From contig JAZUDZ010000050.1 in the NCBI GenBank assembly GCA_045639905.1, positions 1 through 64,000 on the forward strand: a stretch of DNA of 64,000 nucleotides, in the 5' to 3' direction. The notes below the pieces were generated by a model, which made no database searches, was not told the origin of the DNA, and was given only the letters and a program-made list of their open reading frames with translations. This DNA comes from RGIG426 sp045639905. Its GTDB lineage: Bacteria > Bacillota > Clostridia > Oscillospirales > Acutalibacteraceae. A program made the translations under genes and the position numbers. Of this stretch, positions 24,769 through 34,738 are shown in pieces (position 1 is the first letter of the stretch; every line of letters starts with the position of its first letter).

Positions 24769-27700
24769 ATGAAAAAAAGAATTTTGGCAATGTTTCTGGC
24801 AGCACTGATGGTGGTCACCATGCTGCCGGTATTCACATTGCCTGCGGCGGCAGTCGACGGGGAACTTACGACTTACTACGAGTATAACCCCTCCACGAAA
24901 GAAATGGAGGAAACGACACTCCCGGCATCAACGACCGTCAACATTGTCAACGAGAACACGGATCCGTTTAGGGATGGCTGGAACATGGTGACGGCAGACG
25001 TCGAGTTTTCCAACCGTATAACGCTTCCGACGGGAAACGTGAAAATTATTCTCGCAAACAATATAGAAATGAAACCGACACAGGGCATCACCGTACCCAA
25101 GAACTGTGACCTTACCATTTATGCACAGTCCCTCGATAAGGACGTTATGGGTAAGATGACCGGTGCAGGTACGTGGCGTTGTGCCGGTATCGGCAGTGTA
25201 GAGGGCGGCGAAGGTGGCAACATCACCATCAACGGCGGCTCTATTCACATCAGCGGCGGCTACACAGCCGCCGGTATCGGCGGAGGAAATGACGGTACGA
25301 TTGGCGATATAACCATCAATGGCGGCGTGCTTGACATATACGGTAGTTCCGAAGCCGCCGGCATCGGCGGAGGTAGCTACGGTGATTCGTGTGGAAACAT
25401 TACGATTAACGGTGGTACGATTAACACCAAGACCAGCGAAAAAGGTGCCGCTATCGGAACCGGCATTTATAATAAATGTGGCAATATCACAATTACCGGC
25501 GGCACGATAACCGCTACCTCCAATAAATGGGGTGTCGGTATCGGCAGCGGATACGATGTGAGTTGTTCTTGCGGTGATATTACCATCGTCGGTGGCGAAA
25601 TTACGGCAACTGCCGGAGAATATGGAGCCGGTATCGGAAAAACAAACGGTTCCCAGTGCGGCATACTTACGATTGCAAAACCCTACGCCTATAAGGTGGG
25701 TACAAATGCAACGGATGCCGTTCCGGCAAAAAAATACAACGGTGAACGTTACGTAGAGGTTAGACTGCCGGACGTGGTTGACGCGACGGAGCCGACCTGT
25801 ACGAAAGAAGGCTGCCAGGCTTCCTATAGAAATCCTGTAGACAGTCTGTATTACGAGGAAGAAACCTTCGAAACCGAGATTGGTGATTTTACCGCTCTTT
25901 GCGCGTGGTATGACGAAGGAGAAGCCGGTTTTATTCCGGCGCTCGGACACAATTGGCAGGTAACGGACGATATTCACTCCTGCACACAGTGCGGGGCAGA
26001 ATATCAGCTGACGTACTATGATTATAATGCCTCCGCGCACGAACTGGAGAAAAAAGAACTTCCGGCGGAGACAACCGTCAACATTATTTCGGACGACGCA
26101 GACACATTTGCCGCAGGATGGAATATTGTGGCAGCAGATGTTACGTTTTTTGACAGAATTATGCTTCCGCAAGGAGACGTAAAACTGGTCCTCGGAAATA
26201 ATACGGAACTAATCGCAAGACGAGGAATTAACATAGCAGAAAATAGCAATCTCACAATTTACGCACAATCACTTGACGAAAGTGTGATGGGCAAGCTGAC
26301 AATTCCGAGCGGTGGTGTGGAAGATTACAGCGCCGCCATCGGCAGCGGATACAAATCCTTTTTTGCAAACATTACGGTCAACGGTGGCAACATTGACGCA
26401 ACCGGTGGCCCATGTGCGCCTGCAATTGGCAGTGGCGGTGCCTGGGGTGGCTGCGGTGACATTACCATCAACGGCGGTAAATTAAAAGTAACATCCGGTG
26501 AGCAGACCGCTGCTATCGGCGGTGGTGATGCCTCCTCCTGCGGCAACATTCTCATTAACGGCGGCGACATTACGGCAATCGGCGGCACATATTCCCCCGG
26601 CATCGGCAGTTCCGACCAGGGCTCATGCGGCACCATCACCATCACCGGCGGACATATCACCTCTACCGGCGGTTACGACGGTGGTTCCGGTATCGGTTCT
26701 TCACGATATGGCTCCTGCGGACATATTACCATCACCGGCGGCACGGTAGTTGCCACCGCCGGTAACAAAGGTGCCGGCATCGGCAGTTCAAACAACCGCG
26801 GTAAGTGCGGCGATATTGTAATTGCCGGCGGCATGATAACCGCCACGGGTAATAATGCTCCCGCCATCGGCAAAGGCGGGGACGGCAATTGCGGAACAGT
26901 TACCATCGACAAGCATTTCGTCATGAAAGCTGGCTCAACTTCCGGCAATGCCACCTCGGTAACAACGTATTCCAATCAAACATACGCTCAATTTAACGAG
27001 CCGGATGTCGTTGCTGCAGTGGCACCGACCTGTACAACCGACGGCAACAAGGCTGCATATAAAAATGCTGAAAACGGTCTCTATTACGAGGAAAAAACCT
27101 TTGAAACCGAAATCGGCAATTTTATCGCATTGTCTGCCTGGCTTGACGACGAAAACAAAGGCTTTTTCCCGAAACTCGGCCATAACTGGGAAGTGGTTGA
27201 CGGCAACACCCACCGTTGTACACGGGGTGACGTGGAAACCGAAGACCACGTCGATGAAAACGACGATTTTATTTGTGACGTATGTCTTTATGATGCGGAA
27301 GAGGCTATCAAAACCGCCGCCAAAGACCGGTTAACTGAACTGGTAGGAGAAAATCCGTCTGATGCAATGAAGGCGGTTTTGGCGGAGGCTTGCAGCAAGA
27401 TAGACGACGCAGAAACCCCGTCCGGTGTAGAGATTGAAATAGAAAACGGCGAAGATGCAATTGCTCTTCGCAGTGTAAAAGACGCGGGAAGAATGCTATT
27501 GACCGAAGAAGCGGGTGAAAATCCATCCGGTAAGATGGCAGCGCTTTTGGCCAAAATGCTCGATGCAGTGGAAGCTGCTACCACACAGAGCGACGTGGAA
27601 ATCGCAGTGAGAAAAGGCATTGTTTGTCTCCACCTGGAGGCCGCCGAAATCGTCTATTATGACTATAATTCCACAAGAAAAGCTTTAGAGAGGGTCTTAT

Positions 27701-30700
27701 TTGCGAATGAGTCCATCCAGGAAATCAACGATAACGAAGACGCATTTGTTTCCGGCTGGAACATCGTAACAGCAAACGTGACGTTTGAAGACAGAATCGT
27801 GATGCCGAAAAACGCAAAATTGATTATCGCAAACGGCGTGGAACTGACAGCGGAAAAAGGTATTACTGTGGCATCCGACGGCTGGTTTGCCGTGTATGCA
27901 CAATCTCTCGAGGAAGATAAAATGGGTAAACTGACCGTCCCGGCCAGCACCATTGAAAGCGGAAATGCCGGCATTGGCACCGCCTCCAAAGGCAATTGCG
28001 GCAGTATTACCATCAACGGCGGCAAACTGACCGTACAGGGTGGCTCGAACAGCGCAGGTATCGGCAGCGGCGACGAGGGCGAATGCAACAGCATTGCCAT
28101 TAACGGCGGCGTGATAGCCGTTACCGGTGGAGAAAACGGTGCCGGTATCGGCAGCGGCCGCAACGGCAAGTGCGGCGTCGTAAACATTAACGGTGGCGTC
28201 GTAACCGCTATCGGCGGCGGAACTCGCCCCGGCATCGGCGGAGGAATATACGGCGACTGCGGGACGGTTACGATAGACAACGCTCTTTCGATATATGCCG
28301 GTGATACGATTGACGACGTGATGCACGTATTATGGTATAGCGAAGAAAACTGTGTGATGACAGGTGTCGGCACGATAACGGAAGGGGTATCCCCCACCTG
28401 TCAAGCCCCGGGACATTCGGAATATATCCAAAACCCGGTGAATAAACTGTACTATGATACGGCCCACTATGGCAAGAAGATCGGCGATGCTACTGCACTT
28501 GAGGCATGGCTTGCCGAAGGTGGTGACGGATATCTAGAAATTGTCGACCACCAGTTTGAATATATAGACAAGAACACCCACCAGTGCATATGGTGTAAAA
28601 AATCCGAAAGTCACACCTTTGACGAAACGGAATGGTGCGAAACCTGTGGCAGTTCCGGTGCGGATACCTACTATGACTATAATGAAGAAACCGGAGAGTT
28701 CGAAGCCCTCCCCATTCCGGACAACGCGGTAATCATGACGGATTCCTCCTCTGCACTTGCCGGTGGATATTATGTGGTGCGAAGCACTGTTTATGTTGAT
28801 AAACGTGTGGTCCTGTCAGGTGATGTACATTTGATTCTTTGCGGCGGTGCTTTATTGATTACCCCGATCGGCATTACCGTTCCGGAAAAAGGAAGTTTGA
28901 CCATATATTCCACGACGACAGACGTAGAACAAATGGGCACGTTGTACGCGGAAAATGAGATCATCGACTTCGACGAATCCATTGAAGCAACCTATGGTGC
29001 CTGTATCGGCAGTGAAAACGAAGGCACTTGTGGCAGCATTACCATTAACGGCGGTAATTTGATTGCCGTTAACCATGCAGACTATTCCGCAGCTATCGGA
29101 AGCGGATACGACGGGTCCTGCGGCAGCATTACCATTAATGGCGGTGCTGTGACGGCCAACTGCAATACATACGGTGGTGCCGGTATCGGAAGCTCGTACT
29201 ACGGTTCGTGCGGCAACATTACCATAAACGGCGGCGTGGTAAATGCAACCGCCGGCGAGGATGGCGTCGGTATCGGGTGCGGATACGAGGGACTCTGCGG
29301 AACCATTACAATAAATGGCGGTGAGGTAAGCGCAACTGCCGATCATGAATACAATACAGACGATGACGGCGCCGGCATTGGTACCGGCTACTACGGCGAA
29401 TGCGGCGATATCACCGTTAACGGCGGCGTGGTAAATGCAACCGGAGGAGAGTACGGTCCCGGCATCGGTTCAGGCAGCAATGGTCATTGCGGCAATATTG
29501 TTATTAACGATGGTGAGGTAAATACTTTCGGCAGAGCCGGTATCGGCGCAGGCCATGGTGCCTCCTGCAAAAACATCACCTTTAACGGAGGTTTAATAAC
29601 CGCTTTTGGGCAGAATGACCACACCGGTATCATAGGCGCCAAAATCACAGTTGCCGACAACCTGTTATTGTTTGCCGGTGATAACATTGAAAACGCAAGA
29701 TATGTTGACACATATGCGGAACAGCCGTATGCGGCGATAGGCTACGGCGTGAAAACCGATAAAATCTCCCCCACCTGCCAGATGTCGGGTCTCAGAGGTT
29801 ACATTCAAAACCCGCTGACCAATCTGTACTATGAAACAGAAGAGGACGGTGGCTATGTAATCGGCGACTCTACTGTCCTTGAAGAATGGCTCGCGGAAGG
29901 CGGCGATGGTTATTTGTATCCCATCGACCACAACTTTGAATATTTTGACGAAAATTCACACCGATGCACATGGTGTAAGACAACGGAAAATCATAGCTTT
30001 AGTGACGGGCATCGCTGCGAAATCTGCGGATACTCGAACGATGACACCTATTACGACTACAACGAGGAAACGGAAAAATTTGACGTTCTTTCCATTCCGG
30101 ATGATGCGATAATGATGACCGACTCGTCCACAACGCTTGCCGGCGGCTATTATGTTGTTCGCAACGACCTTGAAATTGACGAACGCATCGTTCTGGCAGG
30201 CAACGTTCATTTAATTCTTTGCGGCGATGTGGTTTTGTATGCCCCCAAAGGTATTACTGTGCCGGCGGACGGTAGTTTGACGGTATATACCACATCGGAG
30301 GAACGGACAAACGCAGAGGAAACTGAATTTGAGCCTTGCGGTGGACTGTGTGTATGTGAGTGCGAATACCCGTACTTCGCGTATGACGATTATTGCACAT
30401 CCGCGGCAGAACCATACAGTGCCGGTATCGGTGGAACACAAGGCGTCGATTGCGGCACCATCACCGTTGACGGCGGTGTAGTTTTCTCTGTCGGTGGTAC
30501 CGATGCCGCCGGCATCGGCAGTGGTGCACAGGCAGCTTGTGCCGGCGTAGTCATTAACGGTGGCTTCGTATGCACAAACAGCGGAGCACATGGTGCCAGC
30601 ATCGGTTCAGGCTATAACGGTACGTGCGGTGATATTATCGTCAACGGCGGTATAGTTTACGCCTACGGAATTAATGGCGGTGCCGGTATCGGTTCCGGTC

Positions 30701-32760
30701 TGGGACAAGATGCCTCCTGCGGCAATATTACCGTAAACAATGGCATCATAGACGCCACTGCTACAAACGGAGGCGCCGGTATCGGTTCCGGTAAGGACGC
30801 TTCCTGTGGAACAATCACTTTCCATAACGGTAGTATCGGCGCACAAAGTTATCCAACCAGTTCTGACTGTGAAGATGATTTTGACGCTCTCTTGTATGGT
30901 GGCGGTGCCGGCATCGGCAGTGGCTGTGACGGCACATGCGGTGACATTTTATTTGACGGCGGCCTGTATAGACATATCTGCGGCGGCCAGGATTATGCGC
31001 TCTATTTCAAGGGCGGTGCCGGTATCGGCTCTGGCTATAACGGCACATGTGGTAACATCACCATCAACGGTGGCATATTCGGTTATTCTGAAGATTGGAA
31101 TGGCGTGTATGGCGGCGCCGGCGCTGCCGGTATCGGATGCGGCAACGGCAACGCCTCTTGCGGCTTTATCACCATTAACCTGTTCAAGAACGGCGGATGT
31201 ATGCAATTGATAACCAGCAACTGTTACGAGTGGTGTGAAATTCCTGCTATCGGCAGCACGCCAAACGGCACTTGCGCCGGTGTGGATATTTTCCGCAGCC
31301 TCTACGTAATGGATCCGGATGACTGGAATTTATTGGATGATTACACCAATTATCCATGGGTTGCCATTTACTTGCCGGAAGAAGGAGAGGACATTCCCGC
31401 CTTTGCGAATACCTGCACAATGGCCGGTAACAAAGCGGCTTACGCCAACTGTGAGGATGGTCTTTATTACGAGGATGCGACCTTTGAAACGCTCATCGGT
31501 AATTATGATGAGCTGTGCGCGTGGGTGACAGATATGAACGGCGGTTTCCTTCCGGCAACAGGACATACCTTCGTTCCCGGTGACGATGGAAACACACACA
31601 TTTGTACGGTTTGTGAATATACCGAAAAACATATCGACTCTGACGGCAACTATATTTGCGATATATGTGACTGGGAACTTTTGGACGACGCGAAAGCCGA
31701 TGCTGTCGACGCACTGAAGACGGCGGCAAGCAACACCCCGTCCGACGCACTGACAACCATTTTGAACGACGCACTCGCAAATGTAGAAAAAGCGCAAACC
31801 GTTGCGCAGGTAACAGCTGCGAAGGAAGCAGGACTTTCCGCAATTGCGGCACAGCCTGCCGCGGAATTTGCCGCACTGAAGACTGCGGTAAAAAATGCTT
31901 TAAGCGCAACCGTAGGAAGCACACCTTCCGATGCGATGACAAAGATTTTGGACAACGCGAAAAAAACGGTAGACAGTGCAAAAACTGCTACGGAGGTGTA
32001 TGCCGCCGAGCAAGCCGGTTTTGCTGCAATTATCGCGCAAATCACCAAGGAAGCTGCCGACAACCGGCAGGCACTAGACGAAGCTCTTAAACAAGCTGAG
32101 CAAAATATAAAAGACCTGCAGGCCACAATCGATAAACTAACGGCACGGATATTGACAGACGCAAAAGCTGCGGCGAATACCGTGCTGGAAAATGCGGCAG
32201 GTGATGAACTGTCCGATGAAATGGCCAAAATCTTAGCGGACGCCAAAGCAAATGTGGACAAAGCTAAAGATGTTGCCGGTGTAAATGCCGCGAAAGAAGC
32301 GGGACTTTCCGCAATCGCGAAGCAGTTACAGGCAGAAGGAAACGAAAAAGCTCTCGACATAGCAAAAGCAGCGGCCATTGCCGCGCTGGAAAATGTCGCC
32401 GGCGAAGAGCCGTCGGATGCGGTGAAAGCCCTCCTTGATGCTGCTGTGGCGAATGTAAACAACGCCGACAGTATGGAGGCCGTGGATGCAGCCAAAGAAG
32501 CAGGCATTGCGGCAATTGAGGCACAAAAAGCTTCCGAGCAGTCAACGGACGGTCCGGGTGACAAACGAATCGGTGATATCAATGATGATGGTGAAGTCGA
32601 CATGAAAGACGTGCTGATGATGCGTAAGTACCTCGCCGGTATGGACGTGGAATATAACGCTGAAAATGCCGACTGCAACGCGGACGGCAGCGTCGATATG
32701 AAAGACGTACTACTGCTTCGCAAGTACCTCGCAGGACTGATTACGGAATTAGGCGCGTAA
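24769..32760 (+). CDS. Giant secreted Cys-rich beta-helix dockerin protein
   Basis: The 2,663-residue protein starts at ATG 24769 (GAGG SD, MKKRILAMFLAA signal peptide). Five large modules begin with a T/VYYDYN-type phrase (about residues 33, 415, 962, 1300, 1760). Each holds a right-handed beta-helix-like run of turns of about 25-30 residues, with GAGIGSG followed by x-CG-x-ITINGG and TATGG; about 30 turns carry Cys at this same place. This resembles bacterial carbohydrate-binding/adhesin beta-helix repeats (Cthe_2159-like; from memory). Module ends have a PTC...LYYE...W segment and paired CxxC motifs after a His. Helical repeats (xPSDAxxxIL...AKEAGLxAI) occur once between modules 2 and 3 and about four times at 2305-2595. 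A two-repeat dockerin closes the protein (from about 2600, GDINDDGEVDMKDVL and DCNADGSVDMKDVL). Likely a surface adhesin or scaffold; no catalytic domain seen. Confidence 0.9.
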   Translation: MKKRILAMFLAALMVVTMLPVFTLPAAAVDGELTTYYEYNPSTKEMEETTLPASTTVNIVNENTDPFRDGWNMVTADVEFSNRITLPTGNVKIILANNIEMKPTQGITVPKNCDLTIYAQSLDKDVMGKMTGAGTWRCAGIGSVEGGEGGNITINGGSIHISGGYTAAGIGGGNDGTIGDITINGGVLDIYGSSEAAGIGGGSYGDSCGNITINGGTINTKTSEKGAAIGTGIYNKCGNITITGGTITATSNKWGVGIGSGYDVSCSCGDITIVGGEITATAGEYGAGIGKTNGSQCGILTIAKPYAYKVGTNATDAVPAKKYNGERYVEVRLPDVVDATEPTCTKEGCQASYRNPVDSLYYEEETFETEIGDFTALCAWYDEGEAGFIPALGHNWQVTDDIHSCTQCGAEYQLTYYDYNASAHELEKKELPAETTVNIISDDADTFAAGWNIVAADVTFFDRIMLPQGDVKLVLGNNTELIARRGINIAENSNLTIYAQSLDESVMGKLTIPSGGVEDYSAAIGSGYKSFFANITVNGGNIDATGGPCAPAIGSGGAWGGCGDITINGGKLKVTSGEQTAAIGGGDASSCGNILINGGDITAIGGTYSPGIGSSDQGSCGTITITGGHITSTGGYDGGSGIGSSRYGSCGHITITGGTVVATAGNKGAGIGSSNNRGKCGDIVIAGGMITATGNNAPAIGKGGDGNCGTVTIDKHFVMKAGSTSGNATSVTTYSNQTYAQFNEPDVVAAVAPTCTTDGNKAAYKNAENGLYYEEKTFETEIGNFIALSAWLDDENKGFFPKLGHNWEVVDGNTHRCTRGDVETEDHVDENDDFICDVCLYDAEEAIKTAAKDRLTELVGENPSDAMKAVLAEACSKIDDAETPSGVEIEIENGEDAIALRSVKDAGRMLLTEEAGENPSGKMAALLAKMLDAVEAATTQSDVEIAVRKGIVCLHLEAAEIVYYDYNSTRKALERVLFANESIQEINDNEDAFVSGWNIVTANVTFEDRIVMPKNAKLIIANGVELTAEKGITVASDGWFAVYAQSLEEDKMGKLTVPASTIESGNAGIGTASKGNCGSITINGGKLTVQGGSNSAGIGSGDEGECNSIAINGGVIAVTGGENGAGIGSGRNGKCGVVNINGGVVTAIGGGTRPGIGGGIYGDCGTVTIDNALSIYAGDTIDDVMHVLWYSEENCVMTGVGTITEGVSPTCQAPGHSEYIQNPVNKLYYDTAHYGKKIGDATALEAWLAEGGDGYLEIVDHQFEYIDKNTHQCIWCKKSESHTFDETEWCETCGSSGADTYYDYNEETGEFEALPIPDNAVIMTDSSSALAGGYYVVRSTVYVDKRVVLSGDVHLILCGGALLITPIGITVPEKGSLTIYSTTTDVEQMGTLYAENEIIDFDESIEATYGACIGSENEGTCGSITINGGNLIAVNHADYSAAIGSGYDGSCGSITINGGAVTANCNTYGGAGIGSSYYGSCGNITINGGVVNATAGEDGVGIGCGYEGLCGTITINGGEVSATADHEYNTDDDGAGIGTGYYGECGDITVNGGVVNATGGEYGPGIGSGSNGHCGNIVINDGEVNTFGRAGIGAGHGASCKNITFNGGLITAFGQNDHTGIIGAKITVADNLLLFAGDNIENARYVDTYAEQPYAAIGYGVKTDKISPTCQMSGLRGYIQNPLTNLYYETEEDGGYVIGDSTVLEEWLAEGGDGYLYPIDHNFEYFDENSHRCTWCKTTENHSFSDGHRCEICGYSNDDTYYDYNEETEKFDVLSIPDDAIMMTDSSTTLAGGYYVVRNDLEIDERIVLAGNVHLILCGDVVLYAPKGITVPADGSLTVYTTSEERTNAEETEFEPCGGLCVCECEYPYFAYDDYCTSAAEPYSAGIGGTQGVDCGTITVDGGVVFSVGGTDAAGIGSGAQAACAGVVINGGFVCTNSGAHGASIGSGYNGTCGDIIVNGGIVYAYGINGGAGIGSGLGQDASCGNITVNNGIIDATATNGGAGIGSGKDASCGTITFHNGSIGAQSYPTSSDCEDDFDALLYGGGAGIGSGCDGTCGDILFDGGLYRHICGGQDYALYFKGGAGIGSGYNGTCGNITINGGIFGYSEDWNGVYGGAGAAGIGCGNGNASCGFITINLFKNGGCMQLITSNCYEWCEIPAIGSTPNGTCAGVDIFRSLYVMDPDDWNLLDDYTNYPWVAIYLPEEGEDIPAFANTCTMAGNKAAYANCEDGLYYEDATFETLIGNYDELCAWVTDMNGGFLPATGHTFVPGDDGNTHICTVCEYTEKHIDSDGNYICDICDWELLDDAKADAVDALKTAASNTPSDALTTILNDALANVEKAQTVAQVTAAKEAGLSAIAAQPAAEFAALKTAVKNALSATVGSTPSDAMTKILDNAKKTVDSAKTATEVYAAEQAGFAAIIAQITKEAADNRQALDEALKQAEQNIKDLQATIDKLTARILTDAKAAANTVLENAAGDELSDEMAKILADAKANVDKAKDVAGVNAAKEAGLSAIAKQLQAEGNEKALDIAKAAAIAALENVAGEEPSDAVKALLDAAVANVNNADSMEAVDAAKEAGIAAIEAQKASEQSTDGPGDKRIGDINDDGEVDMKDVLMMRKYLAGMDVEYNAENADCNADGSVDMKDVLLLRKYLAGLITELGA
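25180..31290 (+). repeat. Intragenic beta-helix repeats (Cys-Gly turns)
   Basis: In-frame degenerate repeats of about 75-90 bp inside the giant gene, each coding GIGSG...CG-x-IT-I-x-GG. They are grouped in five blocks separated by unique linkers. They make long antisense reading frames that are not genes. Confidence 0.85.
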
Positions 32761-32773
32761 GCTCATTAAACAG

Positions 32774-32804
32774 AAAAAAGCCCCTCTCGTTTGAGAGGGG
32801 CTTT
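32774..32804. terminator. Bidirectional terminator 1 between giant gene and ssrA
   Basis: AAGCCCCTCTC/GAGAGGGGCTT stem with a 4-nt loop, six T on the minus side and three on the plus side. Confidence 0.8.
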
Positions 32805-32831
32805 CCCTATACATATCGCGCAAAAGAAAAC

Positions 32832-32866
32832 AAAAACACCGTCTTGAAACCCAAGACGGTGTTTTT
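32832..32866. terminator. Bidirectional terminator 2 between giant gene and ssrA
   Basis: A 14-bp stem AAAAACACCGTCTT and complement around a 7-nt loop, with T runs in both directions. Confidence 0.85.
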
Positions 32867-32938
32867 GTAAAGGACATCAGAACGGAATTTTCACAAGAAA
32901 CCGACATTATGGAAATTAGTGTTCGTTCAATGACCGTT

Positions 32939-33288
32939 TGGTGGAGGCGACGGGAATTGAACCCGTGTCCGAAAATCCGTTCCCACAGCTTTCTCCGAGT
33001 GCAGTTCATCTTTAAGGATTCCCCTCCCCTAACACCGGTGAACAGGTATTAGGCTACGGTAGCCACTCCTTCATGGCGTCAAAGGTGGCACTTCAACGCT
33101 CACGTGCACCGCTAGTCGACGCCTAACCCAAAGTCGCGGTAGTCAATGGGAAGACGGCAGCCTCAATTAGGCCGCTTGAGCAACAAAATTGTTGTCGTTT
33201 ATTTTTAAAGATTGCGGATTTTAAAGCGGCTCCGCACCGCTACTCGCTTACCGTGGTTCAAGACCCCCGTCGAGACCTTTACGCCCCC
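32939..33288 (-). ncRNA. ssrA: tmRNA
   Basis: The 350-nt gene frees stalled ribosomes with SmpB. The acceptor stem pairs GGGGGCG (33288-33282) with CGCCTCC next to an encoded CCA at 32939-32941. The T arm GGTTCAATTCC is at the 3' side and the 5' side has AAAGGTCTCGACGGGGGTC-like tmRNA start. The tag frame reads NDNNFVAQAA then TAA (33172-33204 region), preceded by an ATA codon that may be the resume codon. The tag end AQAA differs from the common ALAA. It starts 3 nt after the smpB stop. Confidence 0.95.
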
Positions 33289-33291
33289 GTA

Positions 33292-33756
33292 TTACTGATT
33301 TTTCATAGCGCGCTCTGCGGTTCGGTCCATTTCTTTCCGAGCGGCATCGGCACGCTTGTCATATAATTTTTTACCTCTGCAAAGGCCCACCTGGACCTTA
33401 ACACGGGAATTTTTAAAATACATCGAAATGGGAATCAATGTATATCCCTGCTGTTTAACCTGTCCGAGTAAACGCATAATTTCCTTCTTATGCATCAAGA
33501 GTTTTCGCACTCGCATCGGATCACGATTAAAAATATTCCCTTGCTCATAGGGACTGATATGCATTCCGCAAACAAAGAGTTCTCCGTCGTCAATGGTGCA
33601 CCAGGCATCCTTTAAATTACAGGCACCTTTTCGAAGCGATTTTACTTCAGTACCACATAATTCAATTCCGGCTTCGAAACTCTCCTCCACAAAATATTCG
33701 TGGTAGGCTTTCTTGTTTTGGGCAATGGTTTTTGTATTGGCTTTTTGTTGTCCCAT
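33292..33756 (-). CDS. smpB: SsrA-binding protein SmpB
   Basis: A 154-residue partner of tmRNA. The OB-fold core has IAQNKKAYHEYFVEE and GIELCGTEVKSLR; the C-terminal tail has KLYDKRADAARKEMDR, which enters the mRNA channel. Normal length. It is separated by 10 bp from recR and by 3 nt from the tmRNA 5' end, so precursor processing likely separates them. ATG preceded by AGGAGAATC. Confidence 0.96.
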   Translation of the reverse strand: MGQQKANTKTIAQNKKAYHEYFVEESFEAGIELCGTEVKSLRKGACNLKDAWCTIDDGELFVCGMHISPYEQGNIFNRDPMRVRKLLMHKKEIMRLLGQVKQQGYTLIPISMYFKNSRVKVQVGLCRGKKLYDKRADAARKEMDRTAERAMKNQ

Positions 33757-33766
33757 GCCGATTCTC

Positions 33767-34366
33767 CTATATCTTGTTCCGTCCTTCCAGAGAATGACGG
33801 AGCGTCACATCATCTGCATACTCCAAATCGCCACCGGCAGGAATTCCGTATGCCAGTCTGGTCACTTTAATGTCAAAAGGAGCCAACAATTTGGAAATAT
33901 ACGTAGAGGTAACCTCCCCTTCCACGGTCGGGTTGGTTGCCATAATCACTTCTTCAATGGGTTCTGCGGCGATTCGCTTCACCAATTCCTTTATGCGAAG
34001 TTTCTCCTGCGTCACACCGTCCATAGGCGAAATATTTCCATGAAGCACATGATATAAACCATGATATTCATGCGTTCGTTCAATCGCCATCACGTCTCTG
34101 GGATCTGCCACGACACAAATCGTTGTCTTGTCTCGCGTTACATCTTCGCAAATCGGGCAGGTTTCCCGGTCGGTCAGGTTGCAGCAAACCGTACACTCAT
34201 GAATCTTCTCACGAGCCTCGGTGTAGGCATGAACAAAAGCTTCTGCATCCTCTTTGGAAGAACCCAGAATATGAAAGGCCAAACGCTGTGCGGATTTATG
34301 TCCGATAGAGGGCCATTTTTCCAATTGTTCAATCAGCCGCTCCAGCGGCGCCGCCATGGATGCCAT
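33767..34366 (-). CDS. recR: Recombination protein RecR
   Basis: A 199-residue DNA clamp of the RecFOR pathway. Helix-hairpin-helix near the N-terminus (EKWPSIGHKSAQRLAFHIL), a C4 zinc finger (CTVCCNLTDRETCPIC, about 57-72) and a Toprim domain (TTICVVADPRDVMAIE; ATNPTVEGEVTS). Standard length. Third gene of dnaX-ybaB-recR-smpB. Confidence 0.96.
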   Translation of the reverse strand: MASMAAPLERLIEQLEKWPSIGHKSAQRLAFHILGSSKEDAEAFVHAYTEAREKIHECTVCCNLTDRETCPICEDVTRDKTTICVVADPRDVMAIERTHEYHGLYHVLHGNISPMDGVTQEKLRIKELVKRIAAEPIEEVIMATNPTVEGEVTSTYISKLLAPFDIKVTRLAYGIPAGGDLEYADDVTLRHSLEGRNKI

Positions 34367-34383
34367 GCCGTTTCCTCCTAGTA

Positions 34384-34734
34384 TCAGAACAGTCCCGGAA
34401 TGCTCATGTTTCCGGTAATTTTACCCATTTCCTCTTCGGACGTGGTTGTGGCTATACGATTTGCCTCATTGACGGCAGCCGTAACCAAATCCACAAGCAT
34501 CTCCACATCATCCGGATCCACGACTTCCGGGGAAATCTCAAGCTTCGTAATTTCATGAGAACCGTTCACGACAGCGGTAACCTGACCGCCGCCGACGGTT
34601 GCGGAAAATTCACGTTCCTTCAAATCCTCTTGCAGTTCCGCCATTTGATCCTGCATTTTTTGTGCCTGTTGCAGCATTCCCTGCATATTATTCGGAGCTC
34701 CTTTTCCGTAGCCCTGCGGTAATCTTGCTTTCAT
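34384..34734 (-). CDS. ybaB: YbaB/EbfC nucleoid-associated protein
   Basis: A 116-residue DNA-binding protein, usually between dnaX and recR as here. The core shows MLQQAQKMQDQMAELQ (helix), FSATVGGGQVTAVVNG and ITKLEISPEVVDPDD. N-terminal KARLPQGYGKGAPNN is a basic extension. The gene is 4 bp downstream of dnaX. Confidence 0.93.
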   Translation of the reverse strand: MKARLPQGYGKGAPNNMQGMLQQAQKMQDQMAELQEDLKEREFSATVGGGQVTAVVNGSHEITKLEISPEVVDPDDVEMLVDLVTAAVNEANRIATTTSEEEMGKITGNMSIPGLF

Positions 34735-34738
34735 GATT

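Noticed and set aside
24928..26172. Long minus-strand frames inside the giant gene
   Set aside because: They arise from the repeated codons of the plus-strand beta-helix; no start signals or known domains.
25180..31290. Repeats that could suggest a CRISPR array or satellite
   Set aside because: The repeats are in frame, degenerate and coding, with a protein period of about 25-30 residues; no direct repeats with unique spacers.
32761..32938. Possible attachment site of an integrated element at the tmRNA 3' end, with the giant gene as cargo
   Set aside because: No integrase gene and no second copy of the tmRNA 3' end seen in the window; two terminators explain the region.
32749..33009. Open frame overlapping the tmRNA 3' end
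   Set aside because: It reads through tmRNA and the terminators; no SD.
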